This document shows, in pieces, positions 1 through 12,469 of a stretch of 50,019 nucleotides of DNA; within the stretch, counting starts at the first letter, position 1; the number at the start of each line of letters is the position of its first letter. A program made the position numbers and the translations under genes. Location of the stretch: positions 1-50,019 of the forward strand of contig RCAB01000446.1 of assembly GCA_003640385.1 (NCBI GenBank), written 5' to 3'. The DNA is from Setaria digitata. Its lineage: Eukaryota; Nematoda; Chromadorea; Rhabditida; Setariidae. Under the pieces are notes generated by a model that had not been told where the DNA came from, searched no databases, and was given only the letters and a program-made list of their open reading frames with translations.

Positions 1-1450
1 AAAAAAAAAAAAAATCCTCCAAGGAAATCCTTATCATATTGTCTTAGTAAAACGATAGCTAATCTTTCCAGCTTACTCATTAGGAGATAATAAATTTCGA
101 TTACTTAGTTCTCCTATCTAGAGCTCAGTCATAATTATTTACAACTCTTACAAGTCTATGACCATGAATGAAATATCGTTAAATCTCTTGAACAATTATA
201 TAATTTGGATTCAACAGTAAAACTGAAGTAACCAAAGCGTTTATTAGTTTTGTAGTATTGAACAGGCATAATGTTACGTGATGAGATTTTTTTTAAAAAA
301 GGAAATTTACTAGCTTGAAAAAAAAAAGCCACCGCACATATCATTCAAAAAAAAAAAAAAAAGACCTTGTTGAACTACCGGATATCTTCGGGATATAACC
401 AGTTGGTACTTGCAACAAACAACAGTAGAAATTAGCTCAGAACAGGAGCATCTTTGAAAGATTTTTTTTGAACATAATATACAATTCGATCGAGCAGTTT
501 GATGCTTACATCCATTTAATTTAATTTTCAGCTTTGCACAAAAGCTGAAAAGTCCTCAACAAACAATTCACTTTTTGTTACGTAGCAAAGCATAAACTTA
601 AACATATTTTATTTCTTAACGAATTAGTCCCTATTAGACTGCAACAATTTCAGAACTAATTCCCGGTGAAAAGGAAATTCATAAAAATCACAGATCAGTA
701 AACTATACTGAAATTTCTGAAAAAAACCTAAAAGTTTCTGAAAAAGAAAGCTGTATAATTCCACATAGTTTATTGCTCTGAAGATTTTGCTTCTTTAAAA
801 TTTTCATGAAAATCTCTAGCTATATCTATACCAAAAAACTGAAATCAAATTCAGAAAGGAGGAAGATAATGAAATCAGCTCGCCCTGTTCTCTGTTAAGA
901 CACATTAACTGCAAGTTGATCTTGAAACAGCTCACCGAGACGATGATGAAAACCTTAGGAGGAAGATGAATTCCTCTACAGGTACATGCCATCTTCTTTC
1001 CACGTATCCATAAGCCTAATATTTACTTTTTCTGTAATGGATGGCTTCACTATGTTAATTCCTAAGATGACCAGTCCTCCTCACCTTCGCCAGATGTATC
1101 ATACCGTTTATTCAAGATCTCCTGCTGACATCGATTCTCCCAGTAAAATCCTCGAAACACCCGACCACGTGATTTAGCTGAGACTTCCTGTGGCAATTCG
1201 TTCCTCAAAAGTCACTGGTAGGAAATTAACGGAAGTCTCTAGAGACAGGTGTGCACGGGTACTATGTTCCTTCTATACTGCCTTGTAGGATGCTCCTTCT
1301 TCCTCCAGTCTTCGTCATATTACGGGTCATCTTGACGCAGCGTACGTCAGGGCTTCTTTCATTTTAATGATGAATAAAGGTTATTTTCGAAATGATCACA
1401 GTGAGATGCTACTTTAGGTGAGACCCGAGTATAATCGGTCAGTGATTTCG
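1..1450. other. 5' flank of the cortactin gene
   Basis: No confident gene. The stretch opens with an A14 run and has another A-run near 345-361. From about 850 to 1450 base composition is less AT-rich than the rest of the flank, as expected for a promoter or 5' UTR of the cortactin gene starting at 1451. A 63-codon ATG-started ORF at 986-1177 (+) follows an acceptor-like CTCTACAG; its C-terminal half reads rather like protein, but it has no recognisable family and I do not call it a gene. A CAG eight bases before the cortactin ATG could be a trans-splice or 5' UTR acceptor, but it lacks a pyrimidine tract. Confidence 0.5.
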
Positions 1451-4400
1451 ATGTGGCGTGCACAAGTTTCGGTGAAGCTAGCGCAAAAAGAGATGTTGAA
1501 ACAGGAGGAAGAGGACGACGATTGGGATACGGATCCAGACTTTGTCGTATGTTTTCCAGACTGCTACTAGTTTGTCACAGTTGGCATTCTTTTCTCTCTG
1601 ACAATTTCTTAATCCTTTCGAAACGTACGAATGTCGTAACACACCAAGCTAACCTTGATCATAGAGCACCCAGTCTGAGCTGCGAAATGTTCACGATTTC
1701 CAACTTGAGGAAATAAAATCTCAACACTATGAATTATGAAGGGATAAGGGAGTACTGGTTTCTTTCAGCCAGTTTCATCGGTCGCTCAGTTAAGATGGGT
1801 TTTTGGACTAGGTCAAGTAAATATTCCTCCAAAAAGAGAAAAAAAAAAATGTTTCCTTCACTGTCGAAAAAGCATAGTCAGCATTCACGACAGTGCAAAC
1901 ATTATCGCCATAGCTAATAAAATTTAACGGGCTTACAGAATAGTTAAATTTCAGCCTTTTTAGTATAAGTTGAAGTTTATATCATATTAAGTCATACTTC
2001 ATAGAGACTGTTTTCCCAATCGTATGGCAATACCGGTTTCCAGAATGATGTGAATGAGAAAGAAAGCCGCTGGGGTGCCAAAACTGTCGAAGGATCTGGC
2101 CATCAGGAATCACTCTCTCTGGATCAGTTACGTAGAGAAGTAATTAAAAGCGACAATATGATCAAAGTATCTTGTTTCCTTTTTAAAAACAGTTAATGGT
2201 TTTTTCATTAACACAGAAATGGCATTCATTTTTTGGTTTTTTGGCTTCTGTTTCTGGTATAGGTCGTTGTTTTCTTTTTGTTTCTTTGGTAATAAGGTAA
2301 TTTTTGATAACATTACAGCTGTAGTGATGCTTCTTTATCGTATTGTAAACAGAAATCGAGCGTTTATTGCATCCCATAACTCTACTTCAGGCGAAAAAAG
2401 CGGAGGAAATGCCAAAAGCAAATGAGGGATATGGTGGCAGATTTGGTGTTCAGAAGGATCGGATGGATAAGGTTTGCCGTAACTTTATAAGCATGTTTCC
2501 AGTTCAGAGCATTTTCCACTTTATTCTTAATAATGTAGATAATCAGTTATTTCCGTATCAGTGATTGTAAAACAGTTTTATTCAAGTGTGCATCATTTTA
2601 ATATCAAGGGATGTTTTGTGGATATGCTTACAGTGTGCGGAAACTTGGGAATATACTGGGAAAGTAGATAAGCATGCCTCACAGAAGGATTATGCTAAAG
2701 GTTTCGGTGGGAGATATGGTATTGAGTCGGACCGAAAAGATAAGAGTGCTCTTGGCTGGGATGAAAAGATAGTTCTGCCGAAACATGGAAGTCAAACAGG
2801 TAACGGTATTTCGTTCATTTCATTTCATAGTGAGAAAAGGTGACGAAGTTCAGAGAAATTTAAAATGTTGAAATTCAATTTTTTATCTTACTGCAAGTTG
2901 TTAGTTCTTGCTTAGAATTCAAATCAATTATAAAATCGAGTTTCTTAGCTCGTTTAGAGTTTGGAAAAGTCACATGCTGAAATTATGATGCATTACAAGA
3001 GTACCTTGACACAATTTTAGTGAATTTATTAACGGCGCTAAATTTGGGCATTTATTATTTAGTTGCATTTGTTGCTGCATCAAAATGATCCTCAGTAATA
3101 AGGTAGCAAAAGCTTGAAAGTTTCAGCAAAATTTTAAGATTGGTGGTACTAGTTATGTTTTTGCTTTGGCTTCGTCATCTCCACCTTCTCTTCCTCTTCA
3201 GTTATATATTTATTTCCGTTTCTTTTGTCTTTTAAAAAATACTCCACTGTTTTTTTTTTGGAATGAAAGCCTAAACGATGGGATTCCAGGTTTCTTGCCA
3301 GAACATTTCATAGAATTATCAAATTATTAAAGGAATATTCTTCAGATTTAATGTATTTATTTGTCTCGATTTTTCATAAACTTTATAAAAGAAGCTGATA
3401 AAAAGATTGGTTCGCAAATGATGTGCACTTGTCATAAATATGTTTGCGGTTTTGGTCAAGTAGTAACAGTCCTCAGAACCTGAAGAACAACTATTTTAGT
3501 CCAGTTAGTGCATTAGAAAGAAAAGAATTTAAAATAATGCATAGAAAAGAAGTGAGGGGAATGGTATATATGTATAAATATTCAAATCTAGAAAATTTGA
3601 TTTTTCTTAATCGATGTAGTTGAATGCAGTTGCCTACAGAAGTTATAGACAATTATTTACAAATGATTTTTTGAGTTATTTATTGCTTGCAAGGTTTATA
3701 GAGTATCGCGATATGTAGTTTTGCCTTTGTTGTCAACACTTTAGGAAGTATTTCGTGCATTTTTTAAGAATCTCCAAATTTTCATTGTTTTAAAATTATC
3801 TAGTTTTCACTCCGCGCATTTTAAGTATCCTCAGAAATTTGACGCTTCTACGCAAGTATGAATTAAAGAAATATGTCTAGGATGTGTCAATTTTACTAAG
3901 CATAATTTTCAGACTACGCTAAGGGTTTTGGCGGAAAGTACGGAATTGAAACTGATAAGAAAGATAAAAGCGCGCTTAGTTGGGACGAACACGAGAAGGT
4001 TCCGCAGCATGAAAGTCAAACAGGTATAGGTCTGATGTTGTCAGTGAGCTCTTGAATTGCAAATTACATATTTGGATTAACGAGTAAGTCAAATCCATAC
4101 CTCCATTGCTGGTTGAATCACGATATTCTGGAATATATTAATGGATTAATTATTATGAGTGTTTTATAGATTATAAGAAAGGTTTTGGTGGGAAATTCGG
4201 TATTCAGGAGGACCGCAAAGATAAAAGTGCTCATGGTTGGGAAGAACATGAAAAATTGCAGCAGCATGAAAGTCAAATAGGTATCTGCTGAAAATTTTTT
4301 GATCTTCACTTGTTATGTATGTTTTGGGAATTTTTCATACAAAGTGCTGAATTTCAGATTACAAGAAAGGATTTGGTGGCAAATTTGGTATTCAGGAAGA

Positions 4401-7400
4401 CCGTAAAGATAAAAGTGCCGTTGGTTGGGATGAACATGAAAAATTGGCAACTCATCAAAGTCAAATAGGTAAGCGTGGTTTTAGAGTCGTTTATTATACC
4501 GAATGTTTTAAAGAGAAATTTTAAATGAATTTTGATAACATATCTGTGTTCCTATAATTTTCAACAATTTTCAGATTATAAAAAAGGATTTGGCGGCAAA
4601 TTTGGCATTCAAGAAGACAGGAAGGATAAAAGTGCTATTGGTTGGGATCAGCATGAAAAATTACATCAGCATGAAAGTCAAATGGGTGAGTTTGAGAGGA
4701 TCTTTCCCAGTTTTTTTGTAAATATTTAATTCAGAAAAAAGATTTTTCTGGTGATTCTCCTTCAAAGTCTTCCATTTTTTAGATTATAAAAGAGGTTTCG
4801 GTGGTCGTTTTGGCCTTCAAGAAGACAGACAGGACAAATCAGCAGTTGGCTATCAGCACCATGAAGAGCTTGCTCAGCATGAAAGCCAAATCCAAAGTAT
4901 GCGTGTTCTTAATTTTGTGTATGGAATTGTAGAAAAATTTAAAAATCTTTGTTATAGTATTTTTTCTTTTACCCCATATATTTAGTTTTTTTTCCCAGTT
5001 GGAACCTCAAAAAAAATTTCGTTGGTAAGAGATAACAGGAGTAACATTTGTTAATTTTCTTAATTCTTCAATATATTGGATTTATCAGATGTAGTATACG
5101 AATACAAACCGTAACCTTAAAAATTTATTTAGGATTGGGTGGCGAATTTGGTATTCAAAATGACAAAGATGTGCTAGATCATGGCTTTTCTGAAAAAGAA
5201 CAGAAACGGAGTGATTTGCCTGTTGCACCAAAAGGAAGGGCTTTAAGTTTACGTGCTAGGTTTGAGCAACTTTCAGTTGCTGAGGTGCGTATTTGAAATC
5301 CTCTTGATAACTAAGTTTGATGTTTTTATAACATGTTCCATTGGTTGGCAGAGTTCAGTATTATTCATTCCATGTTTCACATTTCTATCTACTTTGTATC
5401 CGCTATGGTTCCCGTATTTTAAAACTGAAAAAGTACTATGTCGAGATTTTTAGAATGATGAAAAGGTGCAGCAAGAACGTGAGCGTCGTAAGCGAGAAGA
5501 TGAAGAACTACGTCTACAAGAGCAAAAAGAAGAAGAAGAAAGACAAAAAAAAATTGCTGAAGAGTGGAAACGACGGGAAGAGCTTGAACAACAGGTTAAA
5601 ATTTTGAATATTGCTTTCACTCATTAGGAGTTTGAGGAGTTTGGTATATGAAGCTGTGCAGAGGAGGATTAGAATATTTTTTTATGTGGGGTTAAAACTC
5701 TTGAACAGACGTTTTTTTTTTTGTTACGGAATTATACATTTTTCTTTTGAAAATTGCTAAGAAAAAGGTGTAGTATCTTCAGTGCAGTTTTTAAAAGATT
5801 ATGAAAAATTGCAGATGGATCCGGAAGCAATCCAAGAAGAAATACGCCAGCATGAGCAGTTGCATCATACTGGAGGTTATTTTTTCCTTTGTCTTTTTAT
5901 AAGTTATGACTTCATTTTTACTAGTTCTAAAAAATTTCTTATTTTAGGTCTTTCTAAACGGCATTCACGTGCTCCAGCTGGTGCTGTAGCCATAATGCCA
6001 GGAGTAACACAGTCACCTTCTAAACGAGGAACTTCTGTTGAGAGGCATATGTCGTCTCAAGCAGTAAATGTTTCCACTTCAGCAGAAAACCCTAAACAAC
6101 CGATTAAATTACCGCTTTTCGATCCTTTATCTGTATCTGCTATGCATTCACATAAGGAGAGAGGTTGTGTTCTTTTATGCTCAACTCATAATTAAAACAG
6201 AACGACAGGGATAATGGATTCAGTTTTGCAGCTGATTTAATGGGAGCGGAACAATATGCTTCACACAATAATGAAGGAAATGAGGATAATCAGAACTGGG
6301 ATAATGAATCACGAAAGAACTCTGCGTTTTTATCAGCGCATTCAGAGGTACGATTAGTTTTTTTCGAAACTGACTGCACAATTAACTGCTTTTAGACTGC
6401 TGCTTTTCAACTATTTTAAAATCTTTTTTAATGAGCTAAAAGCTACTTGGCCTAAAATATTTTTTAATTATTCAGACAAAAGTGACAACAAGTAAAGAAG
6501 GAACCTTGATTGGAAATAGGTATGATTTGGTGCCGGGTGATAGTGTAGTTCCACCGCCAGCATCCATGGTGCAACCGCTATCAATGGAGACAGCTAACAC
6601 TGATACCAGTAGATTTGCGGAGGTACAGCTTTTTGTTAGTTAAAACTTTGTTCATTAGATTTTGAAGACTTGAGATGCTGGTATGATTAATAATTCAGTT
6701 TGACTAGATTTCGATACATGTTCAAAGTACAATTTAAGTTTAGTTATTTGAGCTTTATTTCGAAGTTTTCAAATGCTACCTTCTTATTTTACACTACCAC
6801 CTCACTTTTTTTCATTGCTATCTTTTTGGTGACTGTCCAACGGCGTTTTCATACCAAAAATTCTTATTATTTTGTATTTTATTTTCAAAAGAAGTAGTCC
6901 TTGTTTGGAACCATAATTTCATACTGTCATTGGTGATTTTTTTGTCAGAGTACCAATGTTGACTTCGTGTGCAATGAAGATTTCGATTTTTTTCAGACAG
7001 GGCAATCAAAATTAGCGTCGTTAAGTGATCCACTTTCATCGCCAACTCATCCACTTAGTTCTACCGGTCTTACAGCTGTTGCCATTTATGATTATCAGAA
7101 GCAGGATGATGACGAAATCAGTTTTGATCCTGATGATATCATAACTAACATTGACCAGGTTATCTTTACTTTTTACCTTTGCTAAAAAATATTAAGGACA
7201 AAATTTTCACTGAATTAACTTGTAGTTTTATCTTTAAGAATTTAATTTGATTCAATGGGAGAGATTCCACATTGTGTCAAATTCGTATTCGGAGAATTCC
7301 GCATTAGATTTTCCCTGCATTGAACAATATCGTTTAGGTTGATGCTGGTTGGTGGCGTGGACTTTGTAATGGACAGTATGGTTTATTTCCGGCGAATTAC

Positions 7401-7415
7401 GTCGAATTACGCTAA
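1451..7415 (+). CDS. CTTN: Cortactin (actin/Arp2/3-binding, SH3)
   Basis: Cortactin binds F-actin and Arp2/3 and stabilises branched actin at the cell cortex. Seventeen exons: 1451-1546, 2044-2139, 2391-2471, 2634-2799, 3913-4023, 4170-4280, 4358-4468, 4575-4685, 4783-4896, 5133-5284, 5454-5594, 5788-5875, 5948-6132, 6201-6347, 6476-6622, 6997-7158, 7338-7415, giving 698 residues with phase kept throughout. The N terminus starts MWRAQ and carries the acidic DDW motif (about 23-25, Arp2/3 contact in the family) followed by DTDPDF. Seven 37-residue cortactin repeats ([13 protein letters not shown]) and a degenerate eighth fill about 74-370. A charged coiled coil (384-430) and a Ser/Pro-rich linker follow, then a C-terminal SH3 (about 643-698) with AIYDY, GWWRG and [11 protein letters not shown]. 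The start is the only ATG giving the cortactin N terminus. The end of exon 13 is uncertain (GTATCT donor chosen; later donors are possible). Confidence 0.93.
2418..5200 (+). repeat. Cortactin repeat array, one repeat per 111-nt exon
   Basis: Repeats 3 to 6 are each encoded by exactly one 111-nt exon (3913-4023, 4170-4280, 4358-4468, 4575-4685), all starting and ending in phase 1 at the Asp of the DY pair. Repeat 7 is the same unit plus one codon (4783-4896). Repeats 1 and 2 are split differently: repeat 1 is interrupted by an intron after MDK, and repeat 2 shares exon 4. The eighth unit in 5133-5284 keeps only GGEFGIQ-like residues. Repeats 4, 5 and 6 are nearly identical, suggesting recent whole-exon duplication. 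Confidence 0.9.
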
Positions 7416-8290
7416 AAATTGTCTCTCTGATAAACTACTCGTCTCCTTTTCCCGTTTTCTTTTTCTTTTTTTTGTAAACTATTTAAATATATAAACTTTT
7501 CCAGCAGAAAATGATTTCAGCTGGCCGTGAATTCCATTCATCTTTCTGTTAACTTAAATAGTCTTGGAGGGCATATTTTTTTTGTAACTTTTTTGTTGAA
7601 CATATTTGTTCCCAGGCTAAAGAGAGAATTGTTTGGCATCTTCCAAATTTGTTTAAATTTCTTCGAAAATCGATGTGATTATTCTGAACGACTGTATTGC
7701 ATGAATTCATTCATTATTTTAAGTTTTCAATCTCCACACTTCTTAAAGACCTTTTTTCCTCCCCCATTACTAAGTAAACTCGTAAAAATACACTTTTTAG
7801 CAGTATCTGCGGAATATTTTATTCTTTGCTGTATTTATAATACTAGACTAAGTATCTTAGATTACGCTTATCTCATTAAGTGGTCTTCGAAATTTTCTGT
7901 CCATAAAACATAATCTCTTTCCTGATTTTCCGAAAGCTTTGTAATGTAATGCATACGCGATTGCTTTTTGATTTGTTATCTGCTTGTCTGGATTTATTTG
8001 CTTTCATTTATTTGTGTATCTGGTGTGGTCAAAGCATATTCCTGACCATTTTGTGACAATATAATATGCAGAGTTTTTGTCCTTGTAGCGTAATTTTCTT
8101 AGTGAATTTGAAAAATTACACTGCATTTTATCATAATATTAATTACATCTATTCTTCAAAATGCGGTATGAAACACTTAGTTTTTAGTTTTTTAAAATTT
8201 TTCTTCACTGTAAAGTATCGGTAGACATTTTACTTAATAAGCTTCCAATCTTCAATTGTTAAAAGATAGCGTCTACAAGTTAAAAAAGCT
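7416..8290. other. Convergent intergenic region, cortactin / trehalase A
   Basis: Tail-to-tail 3' flank of the cortactin gene (+) and trehalase A (-). It is T-rich on the plus strand. A GTG-initiated open frame of 128 codons at 7527-7913 has no ATG near its start, a skewed Phe/Leu/Ser composition and no recognisable motif; I read it as 3' UTR or chance. A minus-strand AATAAA lies around 7993-8012, about 300 bases past the trehalase A stop. Confidence 0.5.
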
Positions 8291-11200
8291 TCAATGCATT
8301 AACAAATAAGTATAAAGTGCTGAAATAATCATCATTGTATGGATGGCTTTGGATTTACAGTTTATGCCTGCGGTATTTCCCGGAGCTGTCACCGAACTGT
8401 TATTCTTCAAATCGTCTGGCTCAATACGCATCCTGTTGTAATAGGTTGTTAAAAGATCCAAAATAACGCCGTTTGACCAACCAAAACCATCCTAAAAAGC
8501 ATTTTAGGAATTTAGGAATTAGTATGTACAGATTCCAGTTGCTGGCTACAATGCTAAAATGCTGCATAATTTGGGAACATATGAATTATTAGTAAACGAA
8601 TGACCGCAAGCATTACCTGCACGGAATATTCTCCACCACTACCTGGCTCTGATGCGACCCCAATGACATCATACTAAAATCAATTAAGATTTTTGATTCG
8701 GTTTTTCGAGAAGAATTATTAAAATAAACTTTTCAACGCTAAAGCACAGCCCAAATTTTATCCAAATTGTTTTGCTTTCATATTTAGAAGCTCCTCTTAT
8801 ATGTGCATATAATTTTCACATTTAGCTAACTCTCCTCACTTATTTAGAATCAACAGAAAAATTAACCTTTTCCCACATGTGACCTGTTTGTTGGAAAACT
8901 TTGAAATTACCTAAAATCCATTTCCTCGCCAAACGGTATGCCTAAAAGCGATAACATTGTACTCCTGCATGAATTCAAAAATCAAAAGTCAAATTTTCGG
9001 ATGACATGACCCATCTCGAATATCATAATACATTTATATAAGTGTCCGTTTCACCTCTTCTTGCACCAAAGGATTGCTGGATTTTCTCATTCCCTCAATA
9101 ATCATGTGATTGGTAGGACTCCAGCCATTTGGGAAGTCCCACTGTTGCTTGGTACCTTTGATAAGACTTGTTGGTACACCACCTGCATATTCGTACACTC
9201 CCATTTTCTATAAATAGCTATGCAAAAAATTAGATCTAATAATAATTTTGAAAAATTCGTCCAATTCCTTTGATAATTTAATTTCAATGAGTTGGTGGAA
9301 GAGTCGAGATTTCTAAGTCTTGATTTTTTTTTTTTTTTTTTTCAGGAACCTTCAAATAGTCGACGATTTGTTGCGGTCTGGCCAAGTTCAGTGGCTGATA
9401 GCAATCACTGAATAGTGGTACTGCAATCGATGGATAAAAGTTGGTGTTGTGAGATCCGGTTCGTAAATTGTAGTCGAACCAGGCACCTTCTGTCTTATTG
9501 TAGAATACTTGTAGCATTGCATGGCGGAGGACTTCTCGTCTGTCACGGAATCTTTTTGATTTCGGCGAATTTCCTCAAAATTCAATGTGTCACACTGATA
9601 AATAAGAGAGAATAAAAGAGAAACGAGGAAATGCAGAAAAATAGATACTGAGTGTTCCAGGATCAAGTTATGCTGAGGTAAAATTCTGAGCTCAAAGTTT
9701 TGAATTGTATTTGTGTATTTGATGGATGTTGCACCTCCCCTCCAGGAAAGCAAGCTTATCAGTCTATCAATGTTTCTTCCATTGAAGCACCTCAGTAAAT
9801 TTAGTAGCTGGCACTGTCATGCCGTTACTCGATCCTTGAAAAACTGATATAAAAAACAATTATAATAACTGAAATTCAAGTCTCGTATTTTCTTCCTACA
9901 CATATTAGTGAAACGTTTGCTCGTTACTTAAAAGCTTATTTACTTTCAATTTCCTCATATACTAGCACTTTTTAGTTGAAATTCCCTGTTAACACTACCT
10001 GTTTGTTTAAGTAAATATTCTAAAATATCCAAATTCCAACATATGATTGCATTCAAATCAATTGGAATAATATCAGTTGTTTCGATGGTTTCAATGTTCT
10101 GATTATCCTTAAACCAGCGGGAACTAAAGTCCCATCCAGATTCTGCAGCTGATGCTATATCCTTCAAGTAATACTTTCAAATTGGTGCAAAACCTCTAAA
10201 TTCAAATCAAAAATTCTTTAAAACAATTTAAAAACAAAATTTTTAAAATTTTCGTTGACTAGTTAAGTTTCAAATATGAAGTTAAACTAAGATATATAGG
10301 AACGTTATTTTAGAACTAATTTCTTATTTTGCCTCCGAAACTAACCATGTAAAATTTTGGCCTTTTTTTAGCTGGCAGATTTGAAGCATGTATAATATCT
10401 GGACGAAATGATTCCGGTCTTGGTACATTACTTTTAGTATGATAGTAAAAGAGAGAAAATGTATTTCCTTGATCGTCCGAAACATTAATAGCCCTGCAAC
10501 CCAACGAAATTATGAAATTCGATTCTTTCAAGAAATATGGAATTTGTATTTTAAGTTCTAAGAATGAGAAACAACCACTAGTTAAAATTACTCATATATA
10601 GAACTCAACATTGGAAATTAAAAAGAAGATCAATTTTATGGCTGAGTTTTTGCAACTTTTTGCATTTGCACAGTAACAACGAGATTCTATGATAAATACT
10701 TCTAGAATTCTAGTAATAAGATCAGAATCACTTCCAGTTTTGAATTCAAATCAATATATTTGCTTACCTGTTGTTCTCCCAAAATTCATACTCTTTGATC
10801 AGAGATGGTAAAATTTCATTTAAGAATTCACCATCATGTGTTAGTTCATAGTATTCATAAACCATTGGAATAAGCATCGGTGGCTGCGATCGTGCTAAGT
10901 AATAGATTCGGCCTCCATTTGGGATAAACCCATGTCTGGAATATAAATTCACCAAATTAGAAAGCTTCAAAAAAAAAAGATTCCTAAATATGAAACATCT
11001 AATATCGATTGATTTGATTATCGCAGTTCTTTATAGTATCTGAACTGACTTGGAACACTTGATGATTTAAAATAACAAGAAAAATGAAAAATATTACCTA
11101 TTCACAAGACTCACAAAATTGATAATCATTTTCTTGATTGCATTGTGCAATCCACTGGCTGCTAAACCTTTTACAATCCAGTATGCGTCCCAGTAATAAA

Positions 11201-12376
11201 ATTCACGGAAACGTCCTCCTGGTACAATGAACTCTTCAGGAACATAAATCAATGAAGTTCGGTTTGGATTCTCATTCGTCTTCATCTGTAGTAAGACTCT
11301 AATGAATAAAAGTTTCTTGCTTACCTGGATATTTATCAGTCCAGCACTCTTACTTGTTCTTCACTCATTTTCGTTGTTACTCATCAAAAATCTATTACAT
11401 TTCAAACGAAAAGTCAAAAAGCATATGATGCTTAATATCTAAATACCCAATTCAAGAGTTCTTGTTCTAAGGTTAAGATTCCTTTGACAATTTACGCGAT
11501 TGTCAATAGATGACAAAACTTAGTTTACTTTTCAAAGGCCTTACTTTTCGGCACAACGATTTCCAAATTGCATTAAGCTTCAGTGCCCAATCACGCAAAA
11601 CTAAATCCTGAATCATCATTAGCTTCGGTGGCTTCTCTATCCAGTCCTCTAACTGACATTTTTCTAGTTCATTTTCAAGTGGCTCGAAATATTCGTCAAC
11701 AAATGTTCGCAGTGCTGTATGATTAATATTTTGTAGTTCATATTCGCCGAAACGTCGATCAAATTCTGTTTTTACTACTTCTAAAAAATGCTACAAATCA
11801 GTGAAGCTTTGGAATGCTAATAATTCAAACCATTGAGTAATTTGTTTCAAATGATAAATTTTTATGAAAAGTTCCCTTGCGCAGCTTTGCATCTAATAAA
11901 ACTGAAACATGATGAAACAATTTAATTGTATGCTGAGTAATTAATTTTAAAATATGAAATATTAGAACTTTTACTCCACCAGGTTCAAATTTCATTGGCC
12001 TGTCCACAAAAATTTTTGAATCTGGGAATAAACCATGCACGTTTACTGCAGCCAGCAGCCTTCCGTAACAATAAATAAACCTAAATGGAAATATTAATCA
12101 TGTAATTTGCTATATGTTTATTTGCAAACTGACAGCATCTATTTTAACAAAACGAAATATCTGACTACCACTATATGTTACTGCTCTGGACTGTAGTTCA
12201 GCAAAAAATTCAGAAACTTACGAATTATTAGTATTTGTTTCATCACAAGCATATACGGATGTATTGCTGAAAGCTTCCTCGGCTACTTTGGCCAACTGGG
12301 AAACTTTTGGATCATTGTGAGTGTATACATTAACTAAGAAATGTGTAAAAAATCCAAAGCCAATTGCAGTTTTCAT
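8291..12376 (-). CDS. Trehalase A (GH37, membrane-anchored type)
   Basis: Alpha,alpha-trehalase hydrolyses trehalose to two glucoses. Twelve exons (5' to 3'): 12376-12222, 12080-11980, 11780-11545, 11285-11098, 10935-10768, 10493-10346, 10161-9999, 9573-9350, 9207-9055, 8941-8867, 8673-8617, 8491-8291, giving 622 residues. Trehalase signature 1 ([15 protein letters not shown], about 186) and signature 2 (QWDFPNGWSP, about 483) are intact. [10 protein letters not shown] carries the presumed catalytic acid (D343) and GSGGEY the presumed base (E552), by analogy with bacterial GH37 trehalase. The N terminus is weakly hydrophobic and the protein ends in a hydrophobic tail after an Asn/Thr-rich stretch, suggesting an extracellular, lipid- or membrane-anchored enzyme as in animal intestinal trehalases. 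CAG lies four bases before the ATG (trans-splice or 5' UTR acceptor). Several acceptors are not CAG (GAG at 9574, AAG at 10162). Paralogue of trehalase B. Confidence 0.93.
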
Positions 12377-12380
12377 TGTC

Positions 12381-12390
12381 CTGAATGTTA
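12381..12390 (-). promoter_or_regulatory. Splice acceptor just upstream of trehalase A start
   Basis: On the minus strand the sequence ACATTCAG precedes GACAATG, so an acceptor sits four bases upstream of the start codon. In nematodes this spacing is typical of spliced-leader addition, but a conventional 5' UTR intron cannot be excluded. It also supports the chosen start, because no in-frame ATG lies between this acceptor and the MKTA start. Confidence 0.45.
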
Positions 12391-12469
12391 AATTTTGTTC
12401 TATTTTCCAACTATTTGCTATGCATTCCTTACTCGAAAGAAGAGCCTGAAAACATTTCAACTGTAAGAA

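Noticed and set aside
7527..7913. 128-codon open frame after cortactin
   Set aside because: Begins with GTG, has Phe/Leu/Ser-rich composition from T-rich DNA, no motif, and lies in the expected 3' UTR.
9388..9753. Apparent frameshift in trehalase A, with a second frame reading FEEIRRNQKD
   Set aside because: Alignment with trehalase B is gap-free if a TTTTGAG acceptor at 9574 is used, so no frameshift or pseudogene is needed.
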